A stretch of 64,000 bases of DNA from Tachypleus tridentatus (GCF_004210375.1 NC_134837.1:19539586-19603585); one strand, 5' to 3'; positions 24,331 through 36,400 are shown, numbered from the stretch's first letter. Translations and numbers: made by a program. Notes: generated by a model from the sequence alone, not told the origin.

Positions 24331-25185
24331 ATTTGTTAGTTAATGTTTCAGACTTAAAGTATACAGGTGTTTGAGATTGCAGGTTTTTTCCTTGTTTATA
24401 CCTCCCACTAATATGTCCATCCCACAAGAGTTAAGTTTTATTTGATGATTGTTATTATATCGGTTGAATTAAAATGAATACTTATCATTAATTTTATTAA
24501 TTATAAGGATGTGAAAGTACTTTGTTGTAATAATTAAGTTGGCGAGAGAATCTCTTGTTTTTTGTATTCTGTAATCAACATACAAAGTTGTTTAAAACCC
24601 AGCTTAGATAAAAGTTGGTGCCATAAAATCTTTGAGGATATGTAACACATCTCAAGGTGCATGATTTACAATTAATAAAAAAAAAAATCACATTTTTACA
24701 AATATTTGGCCAAACATAATTTACAGTAATAGTAAGAATTGAAAACGTGCATTGTAAATGTTACATCTAATTGTATCAGTGATTACTATAAGATAAGCTA
24801 GATAGTAGCATTGTTACACATACTCAAAGTGTTAGAGAAAGTATTATGGATTTCATTCTTTTATTATCCACTATGAAAACACCTATTAAACCGTATTACA
24901 AGATTGTTTTCCCTAGTTCAGTAATTTTCAACATCTACATTAAGTAAAATGAAACCCACATTATTTTCATATTACGTACCATATGTGACACTTTTTGTGG
25001 ATTATTATTTTACCTTAATTTACTAACATTATGTTTCATGTAATATTTTACTACTGTGTTTGTTCCTTATCCATATTTAAAATATTTATTCACTTTTTTT
25101 TAACGTCTTACAGAAATAATTTATAGTTCCTCTTTTGCTAATACTGGTAATTGAGGGCCTGTTTGTGAGGCTCAGAAATACTCTC
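24331..25185. other. Intergenic AT-rich sequence
   Basis: No gene, RNA or repeat structure was recognised. Confidence 0.5.
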
Positions 25186-25470
25186 AGGCCCCAGCATTGC
25201 CAGGTGGTTAAGGTACTTGACTTGTAATCAGAGAGTCGCGGGTTTGAATCCCCTTCACATCAAACATGCTCGCCCTTTCAGCCGTGAGGACATTATAATG
25301 TGACGATTGATCCCACTATTCGTTGGTAAAATAGTAGCCCAAGAGGTGGCGGTGGGTTGTGATGACTAGCTGCCTTCCCTTTAGTCTTACATTGCTAAAT
25401 AAGGGGTGGCTAGCGTAGATTGCCCTCATGTAGTTTTGCACAAAATTCAAACACAAAATAAACTAACAAA
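25186..25470 (+). mobile_element. SINE-A copy
   Basis: tRNA-like head (ccaggtggttaaggtac; gggtttgaatcccc), body with ttataatgtgacg and agctgccttccctttagtct, and tail cacaaaataaactaacaaat. Confidence 0.92.
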
Positions 25471-26194
25471 TGCTATCATATCGGTAAGTAGTTTAGACCA
25501 TATAGACTATGAGGGCTTAAGTTTCGAAAACTTAAACTAAATACTTCACGCTGCTGTATAATGTAGTATATATTTTCCAGAATTAAGTATGAATATTAAT
25601 TTTTGCTTTAAAACTTCTGTTTTTTAAAATATCAATGCTGTGTAATCATTTATACAGGGTAACCTTTTCACATTACACACATACTGTGATTAATAATTGA
25701 ATTATCGTAGAACATAAATACACGTGTTCTTTTTGCACATATTTCCTTTTAATGTTTTCTATTATTAGTGTCAATTTGTGTTAGATGATGAAAATTTTTA
25801 TGATAGATGAAAAATTATACGTACAAATATATCAGTTTTCATTTGTGTTGTTTTCTTTTTTATTATTCATCATGGATCACCCATTTCAAGCTTATTACAA
25901 GATCTTGTAGGTGATAGAATCATTTATTCTTGTTAAATATTTTCACTTCCTTGGCATAAAATTCCCAAACTTATTTTCCTCTTTGTTTAAATTATTTTGC
26001 ATATTTTCATTTTTGGGAAAACTCTACAACAGTGAATTGAAGTGAAAGGTAGACTATATTATTTGATTTTAGCTGAGAGTCTCACTGCCTGGATGCAGGT
26101 GTTGGTTGGTAGTATAAATATGGGACTTAGAAAACGTACTATTTGTATTATACGAAAAATTCTCTTATCATTGTTATCCTTTCTATGTAGCTCA

Positions 26195-26460
26195 GGCCCA
26201 ACATGTCCAGGTGGTTAGGGCGCCCGACTCGTAATCTGAGGGTCCCAGGTTTGAATCCCCTTCATACCAAACATGCCTGACCTTTCAGCCGGGGAGGGGC
26301 GTTATAATGTGGCAGTTAGCCCCACTATTCGTTGGTGAAAGAGTAGTCCAATAGTGTAAGACTAGCTGCCTTCCCTCTAGTCTTACACTTTTAAATTAGG
26401 GATGGCTAGTGCAGATAGCCCTTGTGTAGCTTTGCACGAAATTCAAAAACAAACAAAGAA
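26195..26460 (+). mobile_element. SINE-A copy with 11-bp target duplication
   Basis: Full head-to-tail copy flanked by tctatgtagct on both sides (about 26182 and 26461), showing insertion by target-primed retrotransposition. The internal region near 26350 is shortened compared with other copies. Confidence 0.93.
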
Positions 26461-26510
26461 TCTATGTAGCTTACCTCTGAGGTACATTCGAAAAATAGTA
26501 TTTACAACAG

Positions 26511-26733
26511 TAGTTATTACATAAATCTGGATCGTGTTGGACAACAGTTGAACCAGGTCATTCTGGACCTCCTTTCTTTGTTAATTACGGATTTTTTGCA
26601 TGGTAATCTTTTAAAGGAAGTTTTGTTACAGAATAAAACGAGACCAAATATTCATCAGACTTTAGAAATGTTTGGGTATGAAAAGGAATCTCATGATTCC
26701 CTGGTAAGAAGCAGTTTTATTTCCATCAAGACA
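26511..26733 (+). CDS. Possible coding exon of an unrecognised gene
   Basis: Open for more than 75 codons after an acceptor-like tttacaacag and closing at a consensus donor GTAAGTA at 26734 (an alternative GTAAGA is at 26704). The peptide includes LDRVGQQLNQVILDLLSLLI, then LLKEVLLQNKTRPNIHQTLE and MFGYEKESHDSL. It looks helical and protein-like, without repeats or transposon motifs. I do not recognise the family. The phase to the next candidate exon does not match directly, so a missing exon or a wrong boundary is likely. Confidence 0.4.
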
Positions 26734-26808
26734 GTAAGTATAACTTGTCAATACTTCAGTTCGTGAGTATTTTCCCCATTGATATTTGTTTACTCATTTT
26801 CAGTGGAA

Positions 26809-26990
26809 TTTTAATTACAGTTACTGTTTAAACTTCCGTATATGTGATGACTATTTTAATTATAGTTGCTGTTTAAACTTCGTATATGTGATGACTATTT
26901 TAATTATAGTTGCTGTTTAAACTTCGTATATGTGATGACTATTTTAATTATAGTTGCTGTTTAAACTTCCGTGTATGTGATGACTATAAT
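26809..26990. repeat. 44-bp tandem repeat, about 4 copies
   Basis: Unit: ttttaattatagttgctg, then tttaaacttcgtatatgtga and tgacta. The first unit has ccg for cg and acag for atag. Confidence 0.9.
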
Positions 26991-27410
26991 TAAAAGTACT
27001 GATAGTTTTTTCAGTCCTTTGTTCGATTTGACAGCTGTGTCAAAAGTCTTGCTACAGTAACTAAACACAGAAAATCTCGTAACGTAACTCTGAACTCTTT
27101 TTTTCCACGGCCTCATGTTCAGTTCCATGTTGGGAGCGTCCTTGGTTTGTCGTCTTAGGAAATACAAACATCTTTGGTGGTATTATACCCATTTAGACCA
27201 TTAACTGTCGTACTTTTGAATCAGTTTTTGACCAATTAGTTGAACTGCCCAAATCATATTTATGAAACAGTGTATTAGAAAGTTGTAGGACTAATCATTT
27301 AACTAGCGTTTCGGCTCATTTTCTCTTGGAGTGGTACGTTACAAAAAGCACCATCTTGGTAATTAATACCTACTATTGTTTGTCTCGCTATTTCTGAATC
27401 AGGATATAAG

Positions 27411-27540
27411 GCCCTCAGTGGCACAGTGGTATGTCTGTAGACTTACATCGCTAAAAACCGGGTTTCGATACCCATGGTGAGCAGAGCACAGATAGCCCAT
27501 TGTGTAGCTACATGCTTAATTCAAAACAACAACAGAATAT
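27411..27540 (+). mobile_element. SINE-B copy
   Basis: ggccctcagtggcacagtgg head, gggtttcgatacccatgg (B box), then agcacagatagcccattgtg and an aaaacaacaac tail. The anticodon-arm position reads cttacat, compatible with a tRNA-Val-like origin. Confidence 0.8.
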
Positions 27541-27697
27541 AAGAATGATTTTTGCCTTCTTTAGAGCTGACTGTTTTCAGTGTCATTTCTTTATCTAACC
27601 TATGCTTTCAACAATGACAATATTCTGTGCACTAACATACGATATTAGTTTAGTGTACGGACATTTTTTTACGTGTATAGTTTTACAGTGTTTGAGT

Positions 27698-28036
27698 GGG
27701 TTTGTTTGTTTTAAGTTTCGCGCAAAGCTACACGAGGGCTATCTGCACTAGCCGTTCCTAATTTAAGTTTAAGACTAGAGGGAAGGCAACTAGTCATCAC
27801 CATCCACCGCCAACTCTTGGGCTACTCTTTTACCAACGAAGAGTGGGATTGACCGTGACTTTATAACGGCCCCACGCCTAAAATAGACGAGCATGTTTGG
27901 TGTTAGGGGGATTCGGACCTGACTTTATAACGGCCCCACGCCTAAAATGGACGAGCATGTTTGGTGTTAGGGGGATTCGAACCCGTGACCCATCGATTAC
28001 GAGTCGAGTGCCTTATCCACCTGGCCATATCGGGCC
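27698..28036 (-). mobile_element. SINE-A copy with internal 63-bp duplication
   Basis: Reverse-orientation copy (tail gtttgtttgttttaag at left, head ggccatatcgggcc at right), flanked by tttgagtg on both sides. The segment tgactttataacggccccac...ggattcg is present twice in tandem (from about 27857 and 27920), duplicating the region that includes most of the B box. Confidence 0.92.
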
Positions 28037-28054
28037 TTTGAGTGTATAACAGCC

Positions 28055-28150
28055 GAGCGTGGTCCAGCGATCAACATGATGAACTATGAATATGAGGTCT
28101 GTTTATGAAAACCACGCTCCGCATTTTGGGGTTATCTATCAAATCAAACA
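28055..28150 (+). mobile_element. SINE-C copy (third tRNA-derived family)
   Basis: gagcgtggtccagcgatcaa (A-box-like) and a degenerate B box before accacgctccgcattttggg. Related segments: 28970, 29745 and, inverted, about 55640-55760. Confidence 0.5.
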
Positions 28151-28345
28151 CTTTAAAATGTGTGTAACGTTAAATTAAGTAGTGAACGTAACAAGCTGTG
28201 AAACCTTTCACACTTTGTAAACTTTTCAGGTTACACAGAAACTATGTATAGTCACACTTTTTGCATATAAAGTTTATTATAACACGTGTGATTTTACATT
28301 GTATTATATGCTTATATCTTTAGGTTTAAATTCCTTTGTTTTCAG

Positions 28346-28468
28346 GACAAAATTCAAGATATTTTGTTTTTCCCGCGTTAAAAAATGTCTTTTACCTTCT
28401 AGAAGCTACTGCAATGAATTATAAACGTCCATTATCAAATAATTTTAAAATATGGAATTCGGTGTCTC
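28346..28468 (+). CDS. Possible coding exon of an unrecognised gene
   Basis: After acceptor tttgttttcag the frame stays open for about 40 codons: QNSRYFVFPALKNVFYLLEA then TAMNYKRPLSNNFKIW. A donor GTAATG follows at 28469, leaving phase 1, which fits an acceptor at 29855 (gattag) for the next candidate exon. No family recognised. It is short, so it may be chance. Confidence 0.35.
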
Positions 28469-28601
28469 GTAATGGATAGCATGCAGAAAGTGCGTATTAT
28501 GGCGTTGTTCTAAAAACAATGGAAACACGTTTTGAAACTTTTATTTATATAGTTTTTAACTTGTTGTAATAGATATTTATAAATATAATGATTGAGCGTA
28601 A

Positions 28602-28725
28602 CCGGAGTCTCCCGGTGGGACATCGTGCAGTCCACAAACTTGCAACGCTAAAGTCTGTGGTTCGATTCCCCACGGTGAGCACAGCACACAGTCCGTATCG
28701 GCTTTGTTTTAAAATAAACCTATCA
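28602..28725 (+). mobile_element. SINE-B copy
   Basis: ggtgggacatcgtgcagtcc, gtggttcgattccccac (B box), agcacacagtccgtatcggc tail. Confidence 0.7.
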
Positions 28726-28969
28726 ACGTCACCGGGAAATTTGCAGAAGTAATAAGAAATACACAAGATCTGGAGCAGCCAGTGAAAAAATATCATACAA
28801 CGAAAATTTTGTTTATGGATATTGATTTTGATAAAATAACTTATATGCTGAGGAATTTAACACATTAAGCTTTTTATGTGCATGAAAGCCTTCTTTGTTT
28901 TGGCTAAAAACATCTTTTTCAAACGAATCGGTGAAAAATGTCATTGACCATTTCATTATACGTCATGCG

Positions 28970-29232
28970 GGGGCGAGCGTGGTTAGCATGACGGAGTGCG
29001 AAGCTGAATTTCCCTCGTTCGCCCCTCCCCCATCAAGAAAAAAAATATCGCTTTCCGCACTCTGAGGTCGTTGGTGTGTTATAAGAGTGACGGTGAAGTT
29101 TCCAACTTGACGAGAGAAGCCCGAGATTTCGTTTAGGGTAGTAGTGACTCGTCTCTTCAGTCTTTCACTTCAGAATGAGCAGTAGCGCAGATAACCCTCG
29201 TGTAACTTTGCTCCAAATTCAACAAGCACGTG
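28970..29232 (+). mobile_element. Chimeric SINE: C-type head with A-type tail
   Basis: Begins gggggcgagcgtggttagca, like the C family, but ends agtagcgcagataaccctcg, tgtaactttgctccaaattc and aacaag, the conserved 3' end of SINE-A. The centre (gttataagagtgacggtgaa) also recalls the SINE-A body. Confidence 0.55.
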
Positions 29233-29555
29233 CTGATCAAAGAATAAGAATATAAACTTGTTTTTATGGTGAAGTATGGAAAACTGGACTCTTCGCTATT
29301 GTCTTTCCATCTGCATCATATGTGCACAACTAAAGGGTATACAAGAAGAGATGTGGAACCGAAACATCTTGGTAAATACATTTACTTTGAATCCTCACTA
29401 TTTTAACGGCCATGAAGGTTCTCATATGTATTCATCCCGTCCCCTATAGTCGTAATTAATACTTAAAAGTACCATTTGTGAAGTAATCAAAAATCTGGAA
29501 TTCCAGAAGAAAGTAAGTTACAATAATACAGTTATGCACAAACAGTTTGTTTTCT

Positions 29556-29675
29556 CGTAATCTGAGCGTCGCAGGTTCGAATCCGCGTCGCACCAAACAT
29601 GCCCATCCTTTCAGCCGTTGGGGCGTTATAAAGTGGCGATCAATCCCACTATTAGTTGGTAAAAACGTAGCAAGT
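29556..29675 (+). mobile_element. Truncated SINE-A copy
   Basis: Starts in the anticodon arm (cgtaatctgagcgtcgcagg), has a perfect B box (ggttcgaatcc) and stops after ggtaaaaacgtag. Both the 5' end and the tail are missing. Confidence 0.85.
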
Positions 29676-29744
29676 AAACAGTTTATTTTCAAATTGTGCC
29701 ATAAATTTGAAACACTCGAGAATAAAAAACAAACGAGATTAATC

Positions 29745-29850
29745 ATGGCCTAGTAGTTAGCATGTCTTATATGAGCATTCGGAGTCCGCGTCCTGTTACC
29801 GAAAAACGCGTTCCGTACTTTGGAGCCATGGATAACATTTTAGAATGACG
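29745..29850 (+). mobile_element. SINE-C copy
   Basis: catggcctagtagttagcat (A-box-like) and gcgttccgtactttggagcc matching the C-family end. Confidence 0.5.
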
Positions 29851-29855
29851 ATTAG

Positions 29856-30199
29856 TCAAATTACAAAACAGTTTGACAGTTGGTCGGCGAGCAGTCTTCC
29901 CTCAAGTTCGAAATGAGAAACGGGTGTCTGAAAATAATACGTGTGTAGATTTGGACGAAAATATTAAACGAATTAAAATAATTATAAGTAAATGCTTATG
30001 GTTACGTACAACCAGAGAAGTTACGTTAAAAAGGTGGAAGCAACTATTTGAATGTATTTGCAATTCGCAAATAACTGACCAACTTAAAAGTGATTTACTA
30101 CATCTTTCAAACTCATTGTGGACCTACAATTGGGAACACCTAACCTATCCGATGACGTCGATTTGTGTAATAAACAGCGCTATATTTCCATCTCAGTGA
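29856..30199 (+). CDS. Possible terminal coding exon of an unrecognised gene
   Basis: Open for about 114 codons from an acceptor-like gattag (or acaaaacag at 29871) to TGA at 30197. The peptide is charged and helical (NIKRIKIIISKCLWLRTTRE, VTLKRWKQLFECICNSQITD, LHLSNSLWTYNWEHLTYP), with Trp/Cys-rich, non-repetitive composition that looks like real protein. No family recognised. It sits just after a SINE-C copy. Confidence 0.45.
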
Positions 30200-30768
30200 T
30201 ATTTTCATTAAAATATTTCACTATATTTATTGACCTTGGTATATTTAATTCAAAATGTCAAAGATAAAAATTAGTCAGTATTAAAATAGATACCAGTCTC
30301 TCATATCTTGTTTAAACACAAAGCTACAGTTGCTTGCAAATATCACTAGTGTTTAAACAAATACGTGCGAATCGACACGAAATAAATTCGTGCACTTTGC
30401 AACGCAACGAATGTTAACTTAAACGTCACAAGTTCGCATAAACTTTGTTGTATATGACAGTCCTCTATATGTACATTGGAAGTAATGAAACGGTTAATGT
30501 TTTGACTATTTATTACCTTCTACTGATAATGTTCGAGTTCACTGGATATTATGTTGAAAGCAAAAGAGTGTTAAATACCATAACTGGTTTTCTCAGAAAC
30601 TTTTCATAATATCCGAATCATTTTTGTAATAACTGTGTTTGGTTATAAAATATCTCATAGGATGTAAGACCAATCGCAAAGATTTGTGAATTAATTATAT
30701 TACTTAAGTTTTAACCCTACTGTAAAAATAAGAAGAAATTAGTGCTAACAGAAACGTCGCTGTCTTTG
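30200..30768. other. Non-coding sequence after candidate gene
   Basis: AT-rich; no recognised feature. Confidence 0.5.
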
Positions 30769-30866
30769 TTTGACGTTAATTCTGTGCTCTGACCACCACG
30801 GGTATTGAAATCCGGTTTTTAGCAGTATACGTCCGCAGACATATCGTTGTGCCACTGGGGACATTA
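30768..30866 (-). mobile_element. SINE-B copy
   Basis: Reverse orientation: tctgtgctctgaccaccacg, gggtattgaaatccgg (B box complement), gtgccactggggac head. Confidence 0.75.
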
Positions 30867-31205
30867 TGTTAGTGGTTACTAACCACAGTATTTATTTATA
30901 ATTCTAAAAGTTGTAAAAAGTGAACATTTTCTAAAAGTGCTGGGAAGTGCTGCACGTGGAAAGTGTTTTGATCATGCTCTTTAGCAATACGCAACTTATT
31001 GCACCAAAATGATCAAATGTACAGAACACAAAATTTTCGTACGTTTAACATCTGTTGTTTTATGTATTTGAAATGTGTTATCGTTTATTGAACAAATAGT
31101 TCTCAAGAACGTCATTTTTTATTACTGCTACGTTTAAGAATTACATCAATAAACATGTTCTTGAAACCTTCAAGTACACGAGTGAAAGTCGTGTTCTTCG
31201 TGAGG

Positions 31206-31464
31206 TTTGGTTTGTTTTGAATTTCGCGCAAAGCTACACCAGGGCTGTCTGCGCTAGCAGTCCCTAATTTAGGGGTGTAAGTCTAGAAAACACCACCACC
31301 ACCCACCGCCAACTCTTGGGCTATTCTTTTACCAACGAATAGTGGGATTGACTTGATAACGCCCTCACGGATGAAAGGGCGAGCATGTTTGGTGTGACGG
31401 GGATTCGAACCCGCGACCCTCGGATTACGAATCGAGTGCCTTAACTACCTAACCATGCCGGGCC
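31206..31464 (-). mobile_element. SINE-A copy
   Basis: Reverse-orientation full copy: tail ggtttgttttgaatttcgcg at left, B box complement ggattcgaacc, head ccatgccgggcc at right. About 93% like the family by eye. Confidence 0.95.
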
Positions 31465-31827
31465 ATTCTCGATGAGATATTAGTTAAAATCGTAAAGAAA
31501 TGGTTGTTACCCGTACTACAATTATTATTTTTTTCAAATTGAATTGAATATCCAAAGAGTGAATGTTTTCATGGAGCATTGTTTGTGGTGCCATCCGAGA
31601 GATAACGCCACATTCCATAAACCTCAATAACCACTTCTGGCATTGCGATTTTCTTGAATTTCAGCTTTTTTTTTTTTTTTTGTGGGTCCACTTCTTACAA
31701 GTTTAAAACACACGCTAGGAACACAGAAAGTCCTTGATTAATCAACATTGTATAGTACAAGCATTCTGATGTTTAGAGACTTTTCTGTAGCTTTGGTCAC
31801 ACACATAAATCTTAACATACAAACTAC

Positions 31828-32087
31828 GGGCCCGGCATGGCCAAGTGGGTTAAGGCATTCGATTAGTAATCCGACGGTCGCGGGTTCGAATCCCCGTCAC
31901 ACCAAACATGCTCGCCCTTTCATCCGTTATAATGTGACGGTCAATCCAATTATTCGTTGGTAAAAGAGTAGCCCAAGAGTTGGCGGCGGGTGGTGATGAC
32001 TAGCTGCCTTCCTTCTAGTCTTACACTGCTAAATTAGGGACGGATAGCGCAGATAGCCCTCGAGTAGCTTTGTGTGATATTAAAAAA
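31828..32087 (+). mobile_element. SINE-A copy with target duplication
   Basis: Full copy starting gggcccggcatggccaagtg with an intact B box (ggttcgaatcc) and flanked by acaaactacg on both sides. The anticodon loop position in the family (ctcgtaa) suggests a tRNA-Thr(CGT)-like ancestor. Confidence 0.95.
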
Positions 32088-32567
32088 CAAACTACGTCCA
32101 TTATAGTAAGATAAATTATTACAAACTGTTAGAAGTAAAATAACTTTTAATGTCATAACTACCAATATTAAACAGATGCTGTTTGTTTGTTTTTTGAAGG
32201 AGAGACAAAACAATCTGACAACGAATGAGAATAACCCGCTCATGTCTTATCTGTAGATTCTGTATTTGTTTAACAAGCAACCAGCTCTCTCTTTGTGCTA
32301 ACCAATACTCAGTGAAATCAAGTTTTAAAAAAAATCTGTACCTTATGCACGTAAACGCTCTAAACAAAAATCGTACATCTTAAAAAATGGCAAAGCCATG
32401 GAATCCAATAGGCTCGAACGTTCCCAGTGGAAAACCGCATCACATGATTTTTATTATGGACGCTAACACTGTTCAACAATACATTACCAATCATCACAAC
32501 GGTAAGGAGAAGCAGTGAAATACAGAGGAATACAACAATGTGAAAAATATTTCTAGTTTTCCCAACA

Positions 32568-32929
32568 ATACCGTATTTCACCGAGTATAACGCACCCTGG
32601 ATTTTAATTCGCAAACGACATTGAACGATTAAATTGAAGAAATTATTTTTGTTTTTTACCATCAATTGTACAAAACACATTGAATAGTTTCTAAATACAT
32701 CATCAGCTATGTTTCCTTCAACGTTTATTTAATTCTCTTTTGATTTCCATATCACGTCTTTGTCCGTCTCATCCATAGCGTTGGGTATACAACATTAATG
32801 ATTTTCGATGGTAGTCTTTCGTAAAATACATAACAAACTTGAACATGCGCGAACATAATACACAGTCAATTTTTTAGGCGATATCTGAAGGAAGGAAAAG
32901 TGCACATTATATTCGGGCAAATGCGGTAT
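32568..32929. mobile_element. MITE with ATACCG terminal inverted repeats
   Basis: Left end ATACCGTATTTCACCGAGTA against right end (reverse complement) ATACCGCATTTGCCCGAATA, continuing TAA(C/T)G(C/T)(G)CAC. About 360 bp and non-coding. Superfamily not assigned; target duplication unclear. Confidence 0.65.
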
Positions 32930-32986
32930 TTTTCATTAAGACAAATTGAACTTAAAGAGTTGAAATTATTTATATATTTTTCATTA

Positions 32987-33809
32987 TGTTACGTATTATA
33001 ATTTGTTTAGTCTCCGATTTATTTTGATATGTATATTAACGTATTACTAACTTAAATAACCTGAAATTTGAATTTAGATTTTAATTAAATGTTAATATAT
33101 ATCGGGTTTATGGTATTTGCCAACAAGATTGATACACTCAATTTTTTTCTTAACACAAATATATTTTAACATACAAACACAAAACAATTTATAATAGTTG
33201 TTGTTAATAGTTATTACAAATGATGGTTTATATACAAACTTAAAAGCAGTATTGGGTGTCATATCGGGTCTGGAACTCAATCTTTTATCAATGTGCACAG
33301 AGAGCAAATTAATTCTTTGCTGATACACCTGTACACTTTTGACGGCTGGCTAAGCTTGAAGTACCCGTAAGTTTTCTATGGCTACGATATATAATGTCCT
33401 TAATAACGTCCGAACTAATTGACTGAAGTTGAACAGTTTTAATGTTCGAAACCTATAAACATTCCTCGTCAAATTCTGTACCTTTCCGATTACTAAGTGT
33501 TAATCACAATTATAGCTTCTGAGGCCTATAGTATATTGACTGTAGCTGATCAGTAATAATAATGTATTACTGTCTCTCGGCTGGCTGCTTTTATAAGAAT
33601 CACTCGAGACTAGAACGTTCATCAAAGTTCGAACACGCTAGCGTTTTCGTAAAACAAGTGTTGTTGATTCTTACTCTCAAGAATCTACAAATTTAGAGAA
33701 TAGGTGGGACTTGTGCAAAATGCATTAAAAATATACGTCACATGCATTAAAAACTATACAGAAACAAACGTTGACGCTAAAATAAATGTACAACAGTAAA
33801 TTTGTCACA
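32987..33809 (-). repeat. 3' LTR (long form, 823 bp)
   Basis: Starts tgttacg and ends tttgtcaca, as a TG...CA LTR. Its two ends align with 36401-36658. Confidence 0.75.
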
Positions 33810-33959
33810 TCTCCTCCTTAGAGAATTAAAAATTTGTGTTAGACAATTTTTAACTAAGATGTCATCTGTACACGTACATTGCGAACAATAGATTAAATAC
33901 AATACATTGTCAAAGAATTATACAATTTCAAAAACCATGACAATAAGATAATAAAATCA

Positions 33960-36072
33960 CATTGCACTTGAAAGTGCTTAAACACAAATGTTTTGGCTTA
34001 TCACAATCAATAATCACACGACTGAAGTGTTCTTTGAAAACTTGGATGGGTTTCAAAAACGAAAAAGGAATTTACTCATTACGTTTTCTAGAAAATTGAC
34101 AAATTTTACAAAACTGAGAAACGTCTTGCTTAACCTTTGGCCAAAAGATATATATCATCATTTTGTCACACGTCTTGTTGACTCTTAAATTACCTCCCAT
34201 GGAGAGTTCATGAGCCACTTTCAATATATCAGAACGATACGCTTTTGGAACAACAGTTTGATAAACTACAGTCTAGTCCTTTGAAGCTGGTACATTTGCT
34301 GGTCTCCGTTTTCTCGTGAACACAATTTTTGAAAAAGTACCCATTTGGAACTTTCTCCAGTTTATTTTTGGGAGGCATATTTAAATAGTGAAGATATCTA
34401 TGGATTCTTTTCTTGTTCGTCGATCAGTTTGCTTCTAGCAAATGGGATTTCTCCAGCTGAACCATATCCCTTACACACATCGGTTTCACTCAACAATGAA
34501 TTATCAGTAGGACAATTACTCGCAGGAGATCTGTCGGGTCCAAAAAATTATGTCTGATATAAATCTATGATATCGTCCTCTGAACACGTCTCTATCATCT
34601 CTGTTTGGCTTAATTTCTTCGCCTAAGCTCGAGTTTCAGCACATGAGGGAAAACACTTTTAGATTCTCCCTAACAACACCGTTCTTTGATGAAACAGTTA
34701 TCGGTTTGCTAACCATCTTAGGTTCAGCAAACAACTTTTCCCCCAGCCGAGTTGTTTCTCAGCAATAATGATACACCCTGAATTAGCAGAGGTCTTACTC
34801 CAACCACAGTTGGTCCATAATTAGTTCTGATGTCAAATGAATGTTATGAAGAGGAACATTAATAAAGCCACCTTCAATACCATGAGCAATACCAGACTCG
34901 CCAGTAGCAGAACTCGAATGTAAAGGCAAGACACCTAACAACAATGATTAAGTCATCCCAATATCACGTAAAACATATATTGGTATGTGATTAACAGTGT
35001 CATGTGTCAAAGACACAGAACCAACAGACACAAAAGGTCTAAATTCCTCTCTAACTACATCAGCCTTTTTATCAGTGGCTGAATCAACAACATCAGGTGA
35101 TCTGGCGAAGTCACGTTCATATGTGGACACGAACGCATTGGGTGTTACCTCCTTTTCTTTTTTCTCTTTCAAACGCCAACAGTTGGACATAACATGACCA
35201 GGTTTTATATAAAAATGACAGACAAGCCTTGATAAAGTTTTATTCCATCTGTAATATGATCTCTAATTGAGAAATTGAAAATCCTCAACATTAATTAATT
35301 GAACATAGATGTTTTTGTTGAGATGGCGGGAATTTCTTTTTATGAAAAGTGGTTTTACGCATTAAAGTGTAATAATCAGAAAGAAAGGTTGCTTCCTGTA
35401 TTGTTTCATCTTTCTTTATATCCAAGTACGTTTTTAGGTCGCCACTTAAACAACATTTAAGTTCTTAAGTTACACATTATTGTCTTAGTTTGGCGAAATT
35501 GTTGCCAATATACATACAATTACGCTTTTAATCAAATAAACCTATTTTTCGTGGGTGAATTCCATATAAGTTTGACTATCTTGCTTGCGATAACTACAAA
35601 ACATTTGGCGATAAGCCTCCATTACTAACTCGTATGCTTTGAGGATAACTGCTTCAACCTTATCATAACTGGTGCAGTCTTCTAGAGAGAGAGCACGACA
35701 AACTTCTTGTGCTTTGCAAGTTAAAACATTCAGTAACAATAACGACCATTTTTTTGGGGCCATTCCATGGTTTGAGCAACTTTCTCAAAATATTGGAAAT
35801 ATTTATCAACTTAATTTTAATTAAATACTTTAATATATTGATTGAGTTCATTTCTTTAAGCCTAATTTCTTTTTCGGCTTCAATACGGGCTTCTTCGGGC
35901 TTAAGACGCTTACTTTCTTTTTCCACATCGATAGAAGCTTGTTTGACCACGAGACGTTTACTTCCTCTTCATCTTTGATACGGGCTTGCCCTTTATGGGC
36001 TTCGATACGGGCTTGTTCAAGCTTAATTTGTTTGAGTTTTAATTGGCTTTCCAATTTATCTTTATCACTCAA
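33960..36072 (-). pseudogene. Gypsy gag-protease-integrase(N) remnant
   Basis: Broken coding sequence on the - strand. Gag: EAVILKAYELVMEAYRQMF and neighbours (35763-35542). Zinc knuckle near 35225-35175 reads CHFYIKPGHVMSNC, where the second Cys of CX2CX4HX4C is Tyr. Protease region near 35000: VNHIPIYVLRDIGMT, in which the LRDTGA catalytic motif has changed. Integrase zinc domain at about 34240-33960: AYRSDILKVAHELSMGGNLR, then YIFWPKVKQDVSQFCKICQ, with the second His changed to Asn. Several stops between blocks. Inactive. Confidence 0.8.
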
Positions 36073-36400
36073 CTCTGATTGGCTAGTGGAGAGACTAGAG
36101 AATTCCCCTTATGCTTCCTCAGACAAGAAGTCACCATCGACTAATATTTTAACAGTACGCTTTTTACTTCATTTTTTCTCATTGGTTTTTTTAGTTTCTA
36201 CTTCTAAGATTTTGGCAGTTTCAACCAATACACTTTATATTTTTCTAGTTGTTCCAGGAAGGGGGGCATTCCAGAAAACCTTGTTAATCAAATTTACCAA
36301 ATATTGTTGGTACTGACAAACACAAATTGAATTAAGATTTGAATTTTAATTTATTTCGAATTTTACCTCTGATTCAGGTCTAGGACACGAGCCCCCAATT

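Noticed and set aside
31828..31905. Functional tRNA genes at the perfect A/B boxes
   Set aside because: Each lies at the head of a 260-bp SINE with conserved body and tail and target duplications; the acceptor stems do not pair properly.
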